In this document: positions 1-5,818 of the stretch, piece after piece | Numbering within the stretch: the stretch's first letter is position 1 | Layout: the number at the start of each line of letters is the position of its first letter | Assembly (NCBI GenBank): GCA_023458995.1 | Contig: JAEWVV010000202.1 | Coordinates: forward strand, 1-5,818 | Length of the DNA: 5,818 nucleotides | Reading direction: 5' to 3' | From: Bacillota bacterium | GTDB taxonomy: Bacteria; Bacillota_I; Bacilli_A; Acholeplasmatales; Acholeplasmataceae | Program-made: the position numbers and the translations under genes | Notes under the pieces: model-generated | Database searches by the model: none | Seen by the model: only the letters and a program-made list of their open reading frames with translations | Told to the model about the DNA's origin: nothing

Positions 1-299
1 AGTGATGAGATGGTGGAATTTCCGATATCATCAAGAGCTGCTGAATAAACGTATGATTCAAATAAGTTTGAATAGTCAAACTTCTGTCCATCTGGGTATT
101 GACCTAATGTCAAATTACTCCATTGTAACTCAATAATTGTGGATACTTTTGATGAATTTCTGTTGGCAATGAATCCAGCAACAAGTGAAATGAGTAAACC
201 ACCCACGATGAATATCATGAGTAAATATTTATTTCTCCACAAAATACTGATAATGTCTTTAATTGTCATCGGTTTTTGTACATATTTATTATCTTCCAT
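1..299 (-). CDS. wzz: Wzz-like chain-length determinant / polysaccharide co-polymerase, N-terminal part (runs off left edge)
   Basis: The first 99 codons of a membrane protein are visible; the gene continues beyond position 1. A short cytoplasmic N-terminus holds the motif MTIKDIISILWRNKY (residues 11-25), the usual opening of Wzz-domain proteins. A single hydrophobic membrane helix follows at about residues 25-46, then a presumably extracellular stretch with a YPDG motif (68-71), which I associate with Wzz-type co-polymerases. Proteins of this family control the length of polysaccharide chains made by Wzy; some carry or partner with a tyrosine kinase, but that part would lie outside the window. 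The ATG at 299 is preceded by GGAGG (314-310) with a 10-base spacer; the ATG at 316 is out of frame. The gene follows the glycosyltransferase gene on the same strand after 71 bp and may have its own promoter in that gap. The Wzz-type assignment is fairly secure; the subtype cannot be told from this fragment. Confidence 0.8.
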   Translation of the reverse strand, partial: MEDNKYVQKPMTIKDIISILWRNKYLLMIFIVGGLLISLVAGFIANRNSSKVSTIIELQWSNLTLGQYPDGQKFDYSNLFESYVYSAALDDIGNSTISS

Positions 300-330
300 G
301 TAACTTAATCCTCCATGATTTTGTTAGTTT

Positions 331-359
331 TTTATTGATTATCTACATTATACAATAAA
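331..359. repeat. Short inverted repeat around the candidate -10 box
   Basis: On the plus strand TTTATTG (331-337) and CAATAAA (353-359) form a perfect 7-bp inverted repeat separated by 15 bases. The TATAAT box lies inside the spacer. The stem is pure A/T except for one G-C pair and is not followed by a T-run in the direction of transcription, so it does not look like a terminator. It could be an operator, or chance in AT-rich DNA. Confidence 0.2.
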
Positions 360-374
360 CACCCTTTTATTCAG
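347..374 (-). promoter_or_regulatory. Candidate promoter for the wzz-like gene
   Basis: On the minus strand a perfect TATAAT (352-347) lies in the gap between the glycosyltransferase stop and the wzz-like start. The best -35 candidate at a reasonable distance is CTGAAT (374-369, 16-base spacer), which matches TTGACA at only three positions. Transcription would begin near 340 and give a leader of about 40 bases with the GGAGG ribosome binding site. AT-rich DNA often contains TATAAT by chance, so this is tentative. Read-through from the upstream operon is equally possible because no terminator is visible between the two genes. Confidence 0.3.
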
Positions 375-1561
375 TCATTGGACTTGACTCTTTTTAAGTG
401 TGTATTTCTGATTTTTCTACCTGTCATAATCTCTGCTTTTGACATGGGTCCTACTTCAAATGTAGAGATAGGTTCACCCCTCATGAGTGATATTGAAACC
501 TCTATAAAACGTGATACAGCATTTTCTGCATTCCATTGATCTTTGATGGTTTCATAGGCTTTTAAACACATTTCATCCAATCGATTGGGATGATTTAAAT
601 CATTTATTAATTCTTTAATCAGTGATTTTTTAGTTGTAAAAAGTTTGCCATTAACACCAGGATTGATCAAATAGGGTGCTGCACCAATACGGTAGTAGCT
701 ATAAGTTGCACAACCACTGTTCATCGCTTCATTCAAGACTGCTCCCCATCCTTCTTGTTTTGTACTTGTAAATAAGAAGATGTTTGATTCTAACATATGT
801 TCTCTCACTTGATCAGGTTTCATAGAACCGAGCAGAGTCATATATTGACTTAATTGTCTTGTTTGAATATAGGATTTTAATTCATCTTCCAATGGACCAG
901 TGCCAATCAAATCAAGATGAACTTTGTATCCTTTTTGAATCAACTTTTCAGTGGTTTTGATTGCCATCATGGGTTTCTTCCAAGAAATCATTCTACCAAC
1001 CCATATGATTTTTGTCTCATCATGATGTTTCTTATTGAATAAGTGCGCTTCATCATAACTCACGTATTCAGGAAAGTATCCCCACTTAAAGAATCGATTG
1101 GGATAAGAAAAGAGAGATGTGTAATCAAGTGGTGTAAATGCACTTGATGATAACATGTAAACATTCTTATTTCTTAGACTAACATCACTTTTTAATCGAC
1201 TGAGCAAAATCAGTGGGTATAAAAGAACATGTTTATTCGTTTTAAATAATCTTTCAGAATAACGGAATGTGAGTTTATTCTCTTTGATACGCTGAGCGAT
1301 AAAGATATCGTCAGCACTACCTATAATCACAATATCACTTTCAAGACCTAGTTGAAGTGCTTTTTGATATGTAGTATCATCTTTGACTTCAAAGAAATAG
1401 GGATAACTTGAGAAGTCATCTAAGTACCCAAGTTTAAGTCTTTCTTCCGGTACTTTTTCACATTGAACAAACGTATAATCATGACCAAGTTGTTTATAGA
1501 AAGCATTGCACACTGGAATTTGATGATGATTCAAAAAATTAGAGAAAAATGTGATTTTCAT
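371..1561 (-). CDS. GT4-type glycosyltransferase (Glycos_transf_1 domain)
   Basis: This 396-residue soluble protein has the length and two-domain layout of GT-B fold retaining glycosyltransferases. The N-terminal acceptor domain opens with MKITFFSNFLNHHQIP (1-16), a typical first strand and loop for this group, and contains YSERLFK (101-107). The C-terminal donor domain begins near IIWVGR (185-190), followed by KK (195-196), and contains the nucleotide-sugar binding E-x7-E motif in QEGWGAVLNEAMNSG (269-283; E270 and E278). It probably transfers a sugar from a nucleotide donor to the growing lipid-linked repeat unit in the cytoplasm; the sugar cannot be named from sequence. Its ATG overlaps the TGA of the preceding gene in ATGA. 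Only a weak GGAT lies upstream, so translation probably depends on coupling. The C-terminal region, including the tail after residue 360, resembles that of the partial glycosyltransferase at the right edge, which suggests paralogues. Confidence 0.9.
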   Translation of the reverse strand: MKITFFSNFLNHHQIPVCNAFYKQLGHDYTFVQCEKVPEERLKLGYLDDFSSYPYFFEVKDDTTYQKALQLGLESDIVIIGSADDIFIAQRIKENKLTFRYSERLFKTNKHVLLYPLILLSRLKSDVSLRNKNVYMLSSSAFTPLDYTSLFSYPNRFFKWGYFPEYVSYDEAHLFNKKHHDETKIIWVGRMISWKKPMMAIKTTEKLIQKGYKVHLDLIGTGPLEDELKSYIQTRQLSQYMTLLGSMKPDQVREHMLESNIFLFTSTKQEGWGAVLNEAMNSGCATYSYYRIGAAPYLINPGVNGKLFTTKKSLIKELINDLNHPNRLDEMCLKAYETIKDQWNAENAVSRFIEVSISLMRGEPISTFEVGPMSKAEIMTGRKIRNTHLKRVKSND

Positions 1562-2736
1562 AAGCGTTCAGATCCAAACGTTTGATTTGTCCAAGTGATG
1601 ACTCGCTTGGTCTGTGCAACATTGTTTTTATTATCATGAGCAAACAATTGTCCTTGATGTGCTTTTTCTTGAAGTTCTTGGTATGATGCATTTAAAACAT
1701 GATTTAAAGCCTTAACAAAGCCAGAGACACTTTCATCTTCAATCACATTTAAATAGGTTAAGTAATCCTCTGGTATACCCAATAGTTTTGTGGAAAGCAC
1801 AGGTGTTCCTGAGGATAAATATTCAATCAGTTTAGATGGAAATGCAAACTTGGTCTGTAAGTCTGAACTTGGTCTTGGACTGACTAAAAAATGAACTTGC
1901 CGTTGTAATATCGTTACTTCACTGTTAATTAACGTTCCAAGATAGCTGATATTATAATTTCTTTCTTGATAGGTTTTGATGGTCTCAACACATTCACCTT
2001 GACCTGCAATCATCAGTTTAATATTTTCTTTTTTCAACTGATCAAATGCAGCAAGCAATGTTTCGATACCACTCGACTTAGCTAGTCCACCCGTATACAA
2101 AAATGTAATTTCAGCTGTTTTGGTTTGCATATTCGCATTTTGTCTATATGTCATTCCTTCAAGTAACATCCATGGCTTATTCTTAGGATTAATGATTTCA
2201 TTCATATATTTAGACAAGATGATGTACCCATGATACTTTTTGGCTAGAGCATGTGTCATGTTCTTAAAAAGTGAACTGCCACTATCTAAATACTTAGGTA
2301 AGTCTGTAACAACAGCAACTCTTTTAATACCAAGTATTTTTGTTACAAGAACAACACCAAATGAGAGTGAAGTATTTAGAATATCACAGTAGACAACAAC
2401 TTCTTTTCTTTTTCTAAAAGATAATTTAATCAATCGAAAGATTAAACCAAACAGCAATGAAAGTGGTCTTAGAAGTTTGATATTGATAAACGGTAAGTAA
2501 TGATAGGTTAACTCACCCTCTTTTTCAACTAACCGTTTAAAAAACACTTTCTTCATGTTATCTCGGTTGATCGATCTTGATGAGATGACATCAATTTTCA
2601 CATTGTTTTCTTTTAAACCATCGACGAACATTTTATGAAACTTTTGGTCTTGTTGTTGCGGTTTAACGATGGACTCGTCATAAAGTTCTTTAAAGACTTT
2701 GTCTGAACATGTCTTTGATATATGAATATATCTCAT
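1558..2736 (-). CDS. GT4-like glycosyltransferase with divergent donor motif
   Basis: The product is 392 residues. Near the N-terminus KPQQQDQKFHKMFVDGL (25-41) resembles the conserved QKFH...GL segment of a group of exopolysaccharide glycosyltransferases. A hydrophobic, basic stretch (about 88-108) may contact the inner membrane face. The donor domain starts at FLYTGGL (212-218), with MIAGQGE (242-248) and SPRPSSD (286-292), followed by FPSKLIEYLSSGTPVL (299-314). E305 occupies the second glutamate position of E-x7-E, but the first is Phe297; such FPSKL/EY variants occur in active GT4-like enzymes, so this does not imply inactivity. The start codon ATG is preceded by AAGGAG (2750-2745) with an 8-base spacer and overlaps the stop of the upstream gene by ATGA. 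The downstream gene is joined by another ATGA overlap. It probably adds one sugar of the repeat unit; donor and acceptor are unknown. Confidence 0.85.
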   Translation of the reverse strand: MRYIHISKTCSDKVFKELYDESIVKPQQQDQKFHKMFVDGLKENNVKIDVISSRSINRDNMKKVFFKRLVEKEGELTYHYLPFINIKLLRPLSLLFGLIFRLIKLSFRKRKEVVVYCDILNTSLSFGVVLVTKILGIKRVAVVTDLPKYLDSGSSLFKNMTHALAKKYHGYIILSKYMNEIINPKNKPWMLLEGMTYRQNANMQTKTAEITFLYTGGLAKSSGIETLLAAFDQLKKENIKLMIAGQGECVETIKTYQERNYNISYLGTLINSEVTILQRQVHFLVSPRPSSDLQTKFAFPSKLIEYLSSGTPVLSTKLLGIPEDYLTYLNVIEDESVSGFVKALNHVLNASYQELQEKAHQGQLFAHDNKNNVAQTKRVITWTNQTFGSERL

Positions 2737-3917
2737 GATGTTATCTCCTTGTAGAGATCCATATAATTTGAAATCATGAGTTTCTTATCAAATAAGGTTG
2801 ATCTTTGGTGTGCATTGTCTTCATAAAATGCTTTACCCTGTGATTTGATTGTTTCAATAGCTTTTAGTAAAGCATGAAAATCAGATTTATCAATCACACA
2901 TCCACAACTTGAATCAATAATTTCTGCAGATCCACCGGTATCAAATGTAATGACTGGTGTTCCACATGCGATGGCTTCAATGGTTGTTGTAGGTAGGTTG
3001 TCATCTAAAGTCGGATTTAAGAAACAATCTGCTTGACTGTAGATTTTGGCAAGTTCTTCAACACTATCTGTGCGGTGAATATGCATAATCTTAGGATGTT
3101 TCGTAATACGGCTTGGTATTTTACCAACAATGATGATTTCGTAATCATCGGGTAACGTTTCTGCAAGTTTATTAAATAAATCGAGACCTTTTCTCTTTTC
3201 CCAAATATTAGCAACTCCTAAAATAGTAAACTTCTCATTTTCTTGTCTTTCTTTAAGTGGTTTAAACTTTGAAAGATCAACACCATTTAAGATATGTTTA
3301 ACAGGGTACTTGGATAGATAAGATGCTTTAAGTTCATTTTGTAACCAAAGAGATGGTGTAACAAGTGTCAAACGATCAAGACGATTGAAAATCTCTTTTT
3401 TGTCTTCATAGTTTCTTTCAGATTGATCTAAACCAATGCTTTTTGGATACTCACCTTTTTCTGGACAATGATTGCATCCTGTTTTCCATTTGTCACAGGC
3501 TGCATTCACATAGAATGCACAGTGACCTGTATAACTCCATGAGTCATGTAGCGTCCAGACAACTGGACGATTTGCTCTTTTCAATTCATCAAATAAAAGA
3601 TCAATATTTAAATAGTAGCCATGAACATTATGTAAATGAATCACATCAAACTGACTGAAATCAACATCTTTGATAAACTTTTTGGTTGCTCCAATCGATG
3701 AGAAACCATGACGATCAAATAAACGAGTATCAATGCCATGCAAGGTATAACTCAAAAGATTACCTATTTTATAGGTATTTTCATGGTCATCTTTAAAATG
3801 TCTTCCATAAGCTACAAGACTTTGATGGTTATCTTGTAATAATGACTGATGGATCGCATTCACGATTTTGCCAGTACTTCCGTATTGATATGTCACATTA
3901 ATATGCAATATGTTCAT
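2733..3917 (-). CDS. WcaC-like GT4 glycosyltransferase
   Basis: This 394-residue glycosyltransferase resembles the group that includes WcaC of colanic acid synthesis. Visible hallmarks are the N-terminal glycine-rich GSTGK (13-17), IHLHNVHGYYLN (93-104), VVWTLHDSWSYTGHCAF (119-135) and a four-cysteine cluster (C133, C141, C148, C151) ending in GCNHCPEKGEYP (147-158). The cysteines are typical of this group and may bind a metal or stabilise the fold. The donor domain carries NGVDLSKFKP (211-220), ILGVANIWEKRKGLD (232-246) and DDNLPTTTIEAIACGTPVI (305-323). In the E-x7-E position it has D306 and E314, a conservative change. The ATG follows the wzy stop by 3 bp, and its ribosome binding site (AGAGGAT, 3930-3924, 8 bases from the ATG) lies across the end of wzy, so the two genes are translationally linked. 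The WcaC-like grouping is strong; substrate specificity is not inferable. Confidence 0.9.
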   Translation of the reverse strand: MNILHINVTYQYGSTGKIVNAIHQSLLQDNHQSLVAYGRHFKDDHENTYKIGNLLSYTLHGIDTRLFDRHGFSSIGATKKFIKDVDFSQFDVIHLHNVHGYYLNIDLLFDELKRANRPVVWTLHDSWSYTGHCAFYVNAACDKWKTGCNHCPEKGEYPKSIGLDQSERNYEDKKEIFNRLDRLTLVTPSLWLQNELKASYLSKYPVKHILNGVDLSKFKPLKERQENEKFTILGVANIWEKRKGLDLFNKLAETLPDDYEIIIVGKIPSRITKHPKIMHIHRTDSVEELAKIYSQADCFLNPTLDDNLPTTTIEAIACGTPVITFDTGGSAEIIDSSCGCVIDKSDFHALLKAIETIKSQGKAFYEDNAHQRSTLFDKKLMISNYMDLYKEITS

Positions 3918-3920
3918 TGA

Positions 3921-5279
3921 TTAATCCTCTATCCATGCTGTTACTTGATCTGCTACTTCTTTTCTTGAAAAATACTGCCAGATGATACAAATACTTATCG
4001 TAATGACTGCTGCTGGTGATTGGAAAACCCAGTTAAATACTGAGAATATCATACCTTGGAAAATAAACACAACCAAAACCAATGAGGGTACTGTCGGTTT
4101 ATTATTAAACGTGAAGATGACTTTTCTAGCGAAAAAGCCAAAGAGAAAACTGAATAAAATCGCACCAAAAATACCAAAATCAAAGAAGAAAATCATGATA
4201 CTTGTATACGCATAATTATGAAATATATTGACTCCAATTAGTATAGAGCGATTTTGAAGGTACTCACCGATCAAATAATTCGTATTTTGAATTTCAATTC
4301 CTAAAATGTGAAGAACAGCATGTAGGATTTCATTGACTCCAGCAAACGTTCCTTGTCCAAACAGTAGAGGTACTTCACTTGTTAGATTTGCAAGTCCATA
4401 ATCAAGTGCTCTAAATGAACCTGTAAAGTAGATGATGAACTGTCTGAGGAGTTCGTTCATACCAATGATGATCGACTCAAAATTGAACGTGTACTCTCCT
4501 AATCGAAAGGCTGTCAAATAAGCTGCATAGATCATGAGTTGTGGCATGACAAGGAGTAAGATTAAGATACTTGTTTTTCTTGCTTGAAGATGTTTTAAAT
4601 CATCAACTGTATCTGAAGCTTTTTCATCAACCGTAATTCTTCCAATGAAAAACATCAAGACAAGTGCCATGAGTAAATAGATAATTGGAAATCTTCCAGA
4701 ACCAATAGCTGCATACATCACAAGTGAAGCCAATGCAATGACAAACGTGTAGTTTTTCATATCACGATGAATGATTTGATAGGATATAATCGCATATAAA
4801 AAGAAGATAATCGCCTCAATAAAAAAATTAAAGAACAATAATAACTTCGTTGATGAAAAAAGTGGACCTACGCTAAAGCGTAACATCCGAAGTTCAGCTG
4901 TTGGAATCGTTTGAGATAAAGACAAATACCGAATAAAATAATATGCAAGAATCACAAAAGCAAAGCTTAAGATAATATTTATTAAAACATTACGTCTGAT
5001 ATTGATTGAATTGATCTTCGTTACCTCTGATTGGGCTACGTTCTTTTGGCTTTTACCAAAGAGAAAACCAATTAAAAAGAGGAATAAACTCATGAAAATG
5101 ATTAAATATGTCTCAGCACTCACTGTAAATAAACCGTAGACGTCAAGTGCTGAAATAAATAACCACATGAACCACCAAAGCAAATAAAGGTAAATGAAAA
5201 CTTTAGAAAGTTTATCACTTACTGTATACTTGGATAATGCGATTAATAATGTCATAATGATTAATACAATAATTACCAA
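3921..5279 (-). CDS. wzy: Oligosaccharide repeat-unit polymerase (Wzy family), TTG start
   Basis: The 452-residue product is a polytopic membrane protein with about eleven or twelve hydrophobic segments (roughly 1-15, 27-47, 57-75, 97-118, 145-170, 178-193, 197-213, 237-257, 358-386, 398-417, 420-437). Between the eighth segment and the one near 358 lies a long, mostly hydrophilic region (about 258-357) that is probably the large extracytoplasmic loop. Motifs fit the Wzy / oligosaccharide repeat-unit polymerase family: GSGRFPIIY (193-201), YFTGSFRALDYGL (284-296), FGQGTFAGVNE (307-317), and NYAYTSIMIFFFDFGIFGAI (355-374), like the family's YT...DFG..G signature. Such proteins join lipid-linked repeat units outside the membrane. 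The TTG start at 5279 is chosen because AAGGAG sits 7 bases upstream; the ATG at 5255 is 31 bases from it. Adjacent glycosyltransferases support the role. An O-antigen ligase is a less likely alternative. Confidence 0.85.
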   Translation of the reverse strand: MVIIVLIIMTLLIALSKYTVSDKLSKVFIYLYLLWWFMWLFISALDVYGLFTVSAETYLIIFMSLFLFLIGFLFGKSQKNVAQSEVTKINSINIRRNVLINIILSFAFVILAYYFIRYLSLSQTIPTAELRMLRFSVGPLFSSTKLLLFFNFFIEAIIFFLYAIISYQIIHRDMKNYTFVIALASLVMYAAIGSGRFPIIYLLMALVLMFFIGRITVDEKASDTVDDLKHLQARKTSILILLLVMPQLMIYAAYLTAFRLGEYTFNFESIIIGMNELLRQFIIYFTGSFRALDYGLANLTSEVPLLFGQGTFAGVNEILHAVLHILGIEIQNTNYLIGEYLQNRSILIGVNIFHNYAYTSIMIFFFDFGIFGAILFSFLFGFFARKVIFTFNNKPTVPSLVLVVFIFQGMIFSVFNWVFQSPAAVITISICIIWQYFSRKEVADQVTAWIED

Positions 5280-5286
5280 GTTTAAA

Positions 5287-5292
5287 CTCCTT
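5287..5292 (-). promoter_or_regulatory. Ribosome binding site that fixes the TTG start of wzy
   Basis: AAGGAG (5292-5287 on the minus strand) is a near-complete Shine-Dalgarno sequence 7 bases before TTG at 5279. The first in-frame ATG (5255) is far too distant to use it and has no ribosome binding site of its own, so TTG is the probable initiator. The sequence reads TAAGGAG: the stop of the small leader ORF described at 5291-5341 overlaps the site. Confidence 0.8.
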
Positions 5293-5341
5293 ATCGCACA
5301 ATGGATTGTTTACTGATTTGATGTATATCTATACCTTTCAT
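5291..5341 (-). CDS. Possible 16-codon leader ORF or gene remnant upstream of wzy
   Basis: An ATG at 5341 opens a short frame encoding MKGIDIHQISKQSIVR, with its TAA (5293-5291) overlapping the wzy ribosome binding site as TAAGGAG. The same frame is open further upstream without a start codon, back to a stop at 5398-5396 (34 sense codons in all), and reads like ordinary protein sequence. No Shine-Dalgarno sequence precedes the ATG. It could be a translated leader that couples to wzy, a decayed end of a lost gene, or chance. I recognise no family. It is reported because it sits exactly against the wzy translation start and would otherwise be overlooked. Confidence 0.15.
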   Translation of the reverse strand: MKGIDIHQISKQSIVR

Positions 5342-5352
5342 TTTTAGTATAG
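5329..5352. repeat. Small inverted repeat in the gap before wzy
   Basis: On the plus strand CTATAC (5329-5334) and GTATAG (5347-5352) are perfect 6-bp inverted arms with a 12-base spacer. A further GTATA at 5323-5327 can pair with the TATAC at 5330-5334, so two mutually exclusive short stems are possible. In wzy orientation the structure lies just downstream of the TATAAT box, near the predicted 5' end of the transcript. The stems are weak and have no T-tail, so this is not a terminator; it might be an operator, or chance. Confidence 0.2.
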
Positions 5353-5356
5353 GTTC

Positions 5357-5384
5357 ATTATAAATGAAATGTTGATTTTGAAAC
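5357..5384 (-). promoter_or_regulatory. Candidate internal promoter for the wzy-glycosyltransferase unit
   Basis: A perfect TATAAT (5362-5357 on the minus strand) lies in the 151-bp gap before wzy. A weak -35 candidate, GTTTCA (5384-5379), is spaced 16 bases away and matches TTGACA at three positions. Transcription would start near 5350 and give a leader of about 70 bases that includes the short leader ORF and the AAGGAG site. The rest of the gap (5280-5430) shows no terminator and no other recognisable element. The gap stands out because the next three gene junctions are nearly zero-length. Confidence 0.3.
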
Positions 5385-5430
5385 TGTTTTTCACCTTATA
5401 AAGATAAAAATTGTCTAATTGTATTGATTC

Positions 5431-5818
5431 TTATTTTGATGAAAACTTATCTTTAATTATTGGTGCAGGACTGCATGGTCCGTATTCGATATTTGATTTT
5501 TCTTTATGGATTAAAGATTTAGAAAGTTCAATAAACATTTCTGCAGCATGCTTCGGACTCCATGTGTCTCTAACTGTCTCATAAGCTTTTCTGCCAAGCA
5601 CTTCAATCTCTTCTTTATAATCAAATAAATACTTTGTTTTAGCATATAAATCTTGGACATCTTGACTTCGGTATACCACACCATTTTCGAGATTTTCAAT
5701 CATGTAGGGAACTGAACCTGCAGCATGTGACGCGATCACTGCACAACCACTATTCATGGATTCATTTAAGACAACACCCCAACCTTCACCTCTGTCACTT
5801 GTAAACATGTAGATATGA
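5431..5818 (-). CDS. GT4-type glycosyltransferase, C-terminal part (start beyond right edge)
   Basis: The reading frame is open to the right edge; the first complete codon is 5817-5815 (His), and the visible part begins HIYMFTSDRGEGWGVVLNES. The methionine at 5808 is internal, because it lies in the middle of the donor-domain motif of a Glycos_transf_1 protein. The E-x7-E motif is intact in GEGWGVVLNESMNSGC, followed by GSVPYMI and ENGVVY, then a C-terminal helical region with KAYETVRDTW and MFIELSKSL, and a tail with IEYGPCSPAP. About two thirds of a normal-length protein is missing on the right. It is probably a cytoplasmic glycosyltransferase acting on the same repeat unit. Motif order and tail match the glycosyltransferase at 371-1561, which suggests paralogues by duplication or related acquisition. 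A 151-bp gap separates it from wzy. Confidence 0.88.
   Translation of the reverse strand, partial: HIYMFTSDRGEGWGVVLNESMNSGCAVIASHAAGSVPYMIENLENGVVYRSQDVQDLYAKTKYLFDYKEEIEVLGRKAYETVRDTWSPKHAAEMFIELSKSLIHKEKSNIEYGPCSPAPIIKDKFSSK

Noticed and set aside
1575..1584. 10-bp palindrome CAAACGTTTG near the end of the second glycosyltransferase
   Set aside because: It lies inside coding sequence, has no second copy that I noticed, and is short enough to be chance.
3017..3214. 65-codon minus-strand frame inside the WcaC-like gene
   Set aside because: It lies wholly within a well-supported glycosyltransferase gene in another frame and has no recognisable motif.
3443..3658. 71-codon plus-strand frame, rich in His and Ser
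   Set aside because: It is antisense to the conserved HNVHG / cysteine-motif region of the WcaC-like gene; its composition is what the opposite strand of that coding sequence would give.
3982..4215. 77-codon plus-strand frame, rich in Lys
   Set aside because: It is antisense to membrane segments of the polymerase gene; the Lys-rich composition mirrors Phe/Leu/Ile-rich codons on the real strand.
5329..5352. Intrinsic terminator between the partial glycosyltransferase and wzy
   Set aside because: The only stem is 6 bp and A/T-rich with no T-run after it in the direction of transcription, so it does not meet terminator criteria.
5511..5699. 62-codon minus-strand frame within the partial glycosyltransferase
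   Set aside because: It is an alternative frame of the C-terminal donor domain, with no motif of its own.
5431..5808. Reading the right-edge gene as a complete 125-residue protein starting at 5808
   Set aside because: The frame stays open to the edge, and the methionine falls just before the E-x7-E motif in the middle of a GT-B domain, so this is a truncated view of a longer gene.

Overview
The window is a piece of a cell-surface polysaccharide (capsule, exopolysaccharide or O-antigen-like) biosynthesis locus. Every convincing gene lies on the minus strand, so the locus reads from the right edge of the window to the left. The DNA is AT-rich, Shine-Dalgarno sequences are strong (AAGGAG, GAGG, GGAGG), and tryptophan is read from TGG. 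TGA occurs only as a terminator: three of the four complete genes end in TGA and none contains an internal TGA. This suggests a low-GC Bacillota or an Acholeplasma/Izemoplasma-like relative that uses the standard bacterial code, and argues against Mycoplasma/Spiroplasma-type decoding. The taxonomic placement is inference from composition only.

Layout in transcription order: (1) 5818-5431, the C-terminal part of a GT4-type glycosyltransferase whose start lies beyond the right edge. (2) A 151-bp gap, the longest non-coding stretch, holding a TATAAT box, a small inverted repeat, a possible 16-codon leader ORF and a strong ribosome binding site. (3) 5279-3921, a polytopic membrane protein of the oligosaccharide repeat-unit polymerase (Wzy) family, starting at TTG. 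(4) 3917-2733, a WcaC-like GT4 glycosyltransferase. (5) 2736-1558, a second, divergent GT4 glycosyltransferase. (6) 1561-371, a third GT4 glycosyltransferase related to the partial one at the right edge. (7) A 71-bp gap with a TATAAT box. (8) 299-1, the N-terminus of a Wzz-like chain-length/co-polymerase membrane protein that runs off the left edge.

Genes 3 to 6 are packed with a 3-bp gap and two 4-bp ATGA overlaps, so they form one translationally coupled unit. The likely joint role is Wzx/Wzy-dependent synthesis. The cytoplasmic glycosyltransferases extend a lipid-linked repeat unit, Wzy polymerises it on the outer face of the membrane, and the Wzz-like protein sets chain length. The initiating sugar-phosphate transferase and the Wzx flippase are not in the window and would be expected nearby. 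I saw no RNA gene, mobile element, CRISPR array or clear terminator. I did not find evidence of a new type of system. The more unusual points are the related glycosyltransferase genes at the two ends of the cluster, the TTG-started polymerase behind a possible leader ORF, and a Wzz-like gene placed last with its own candidate promoter.
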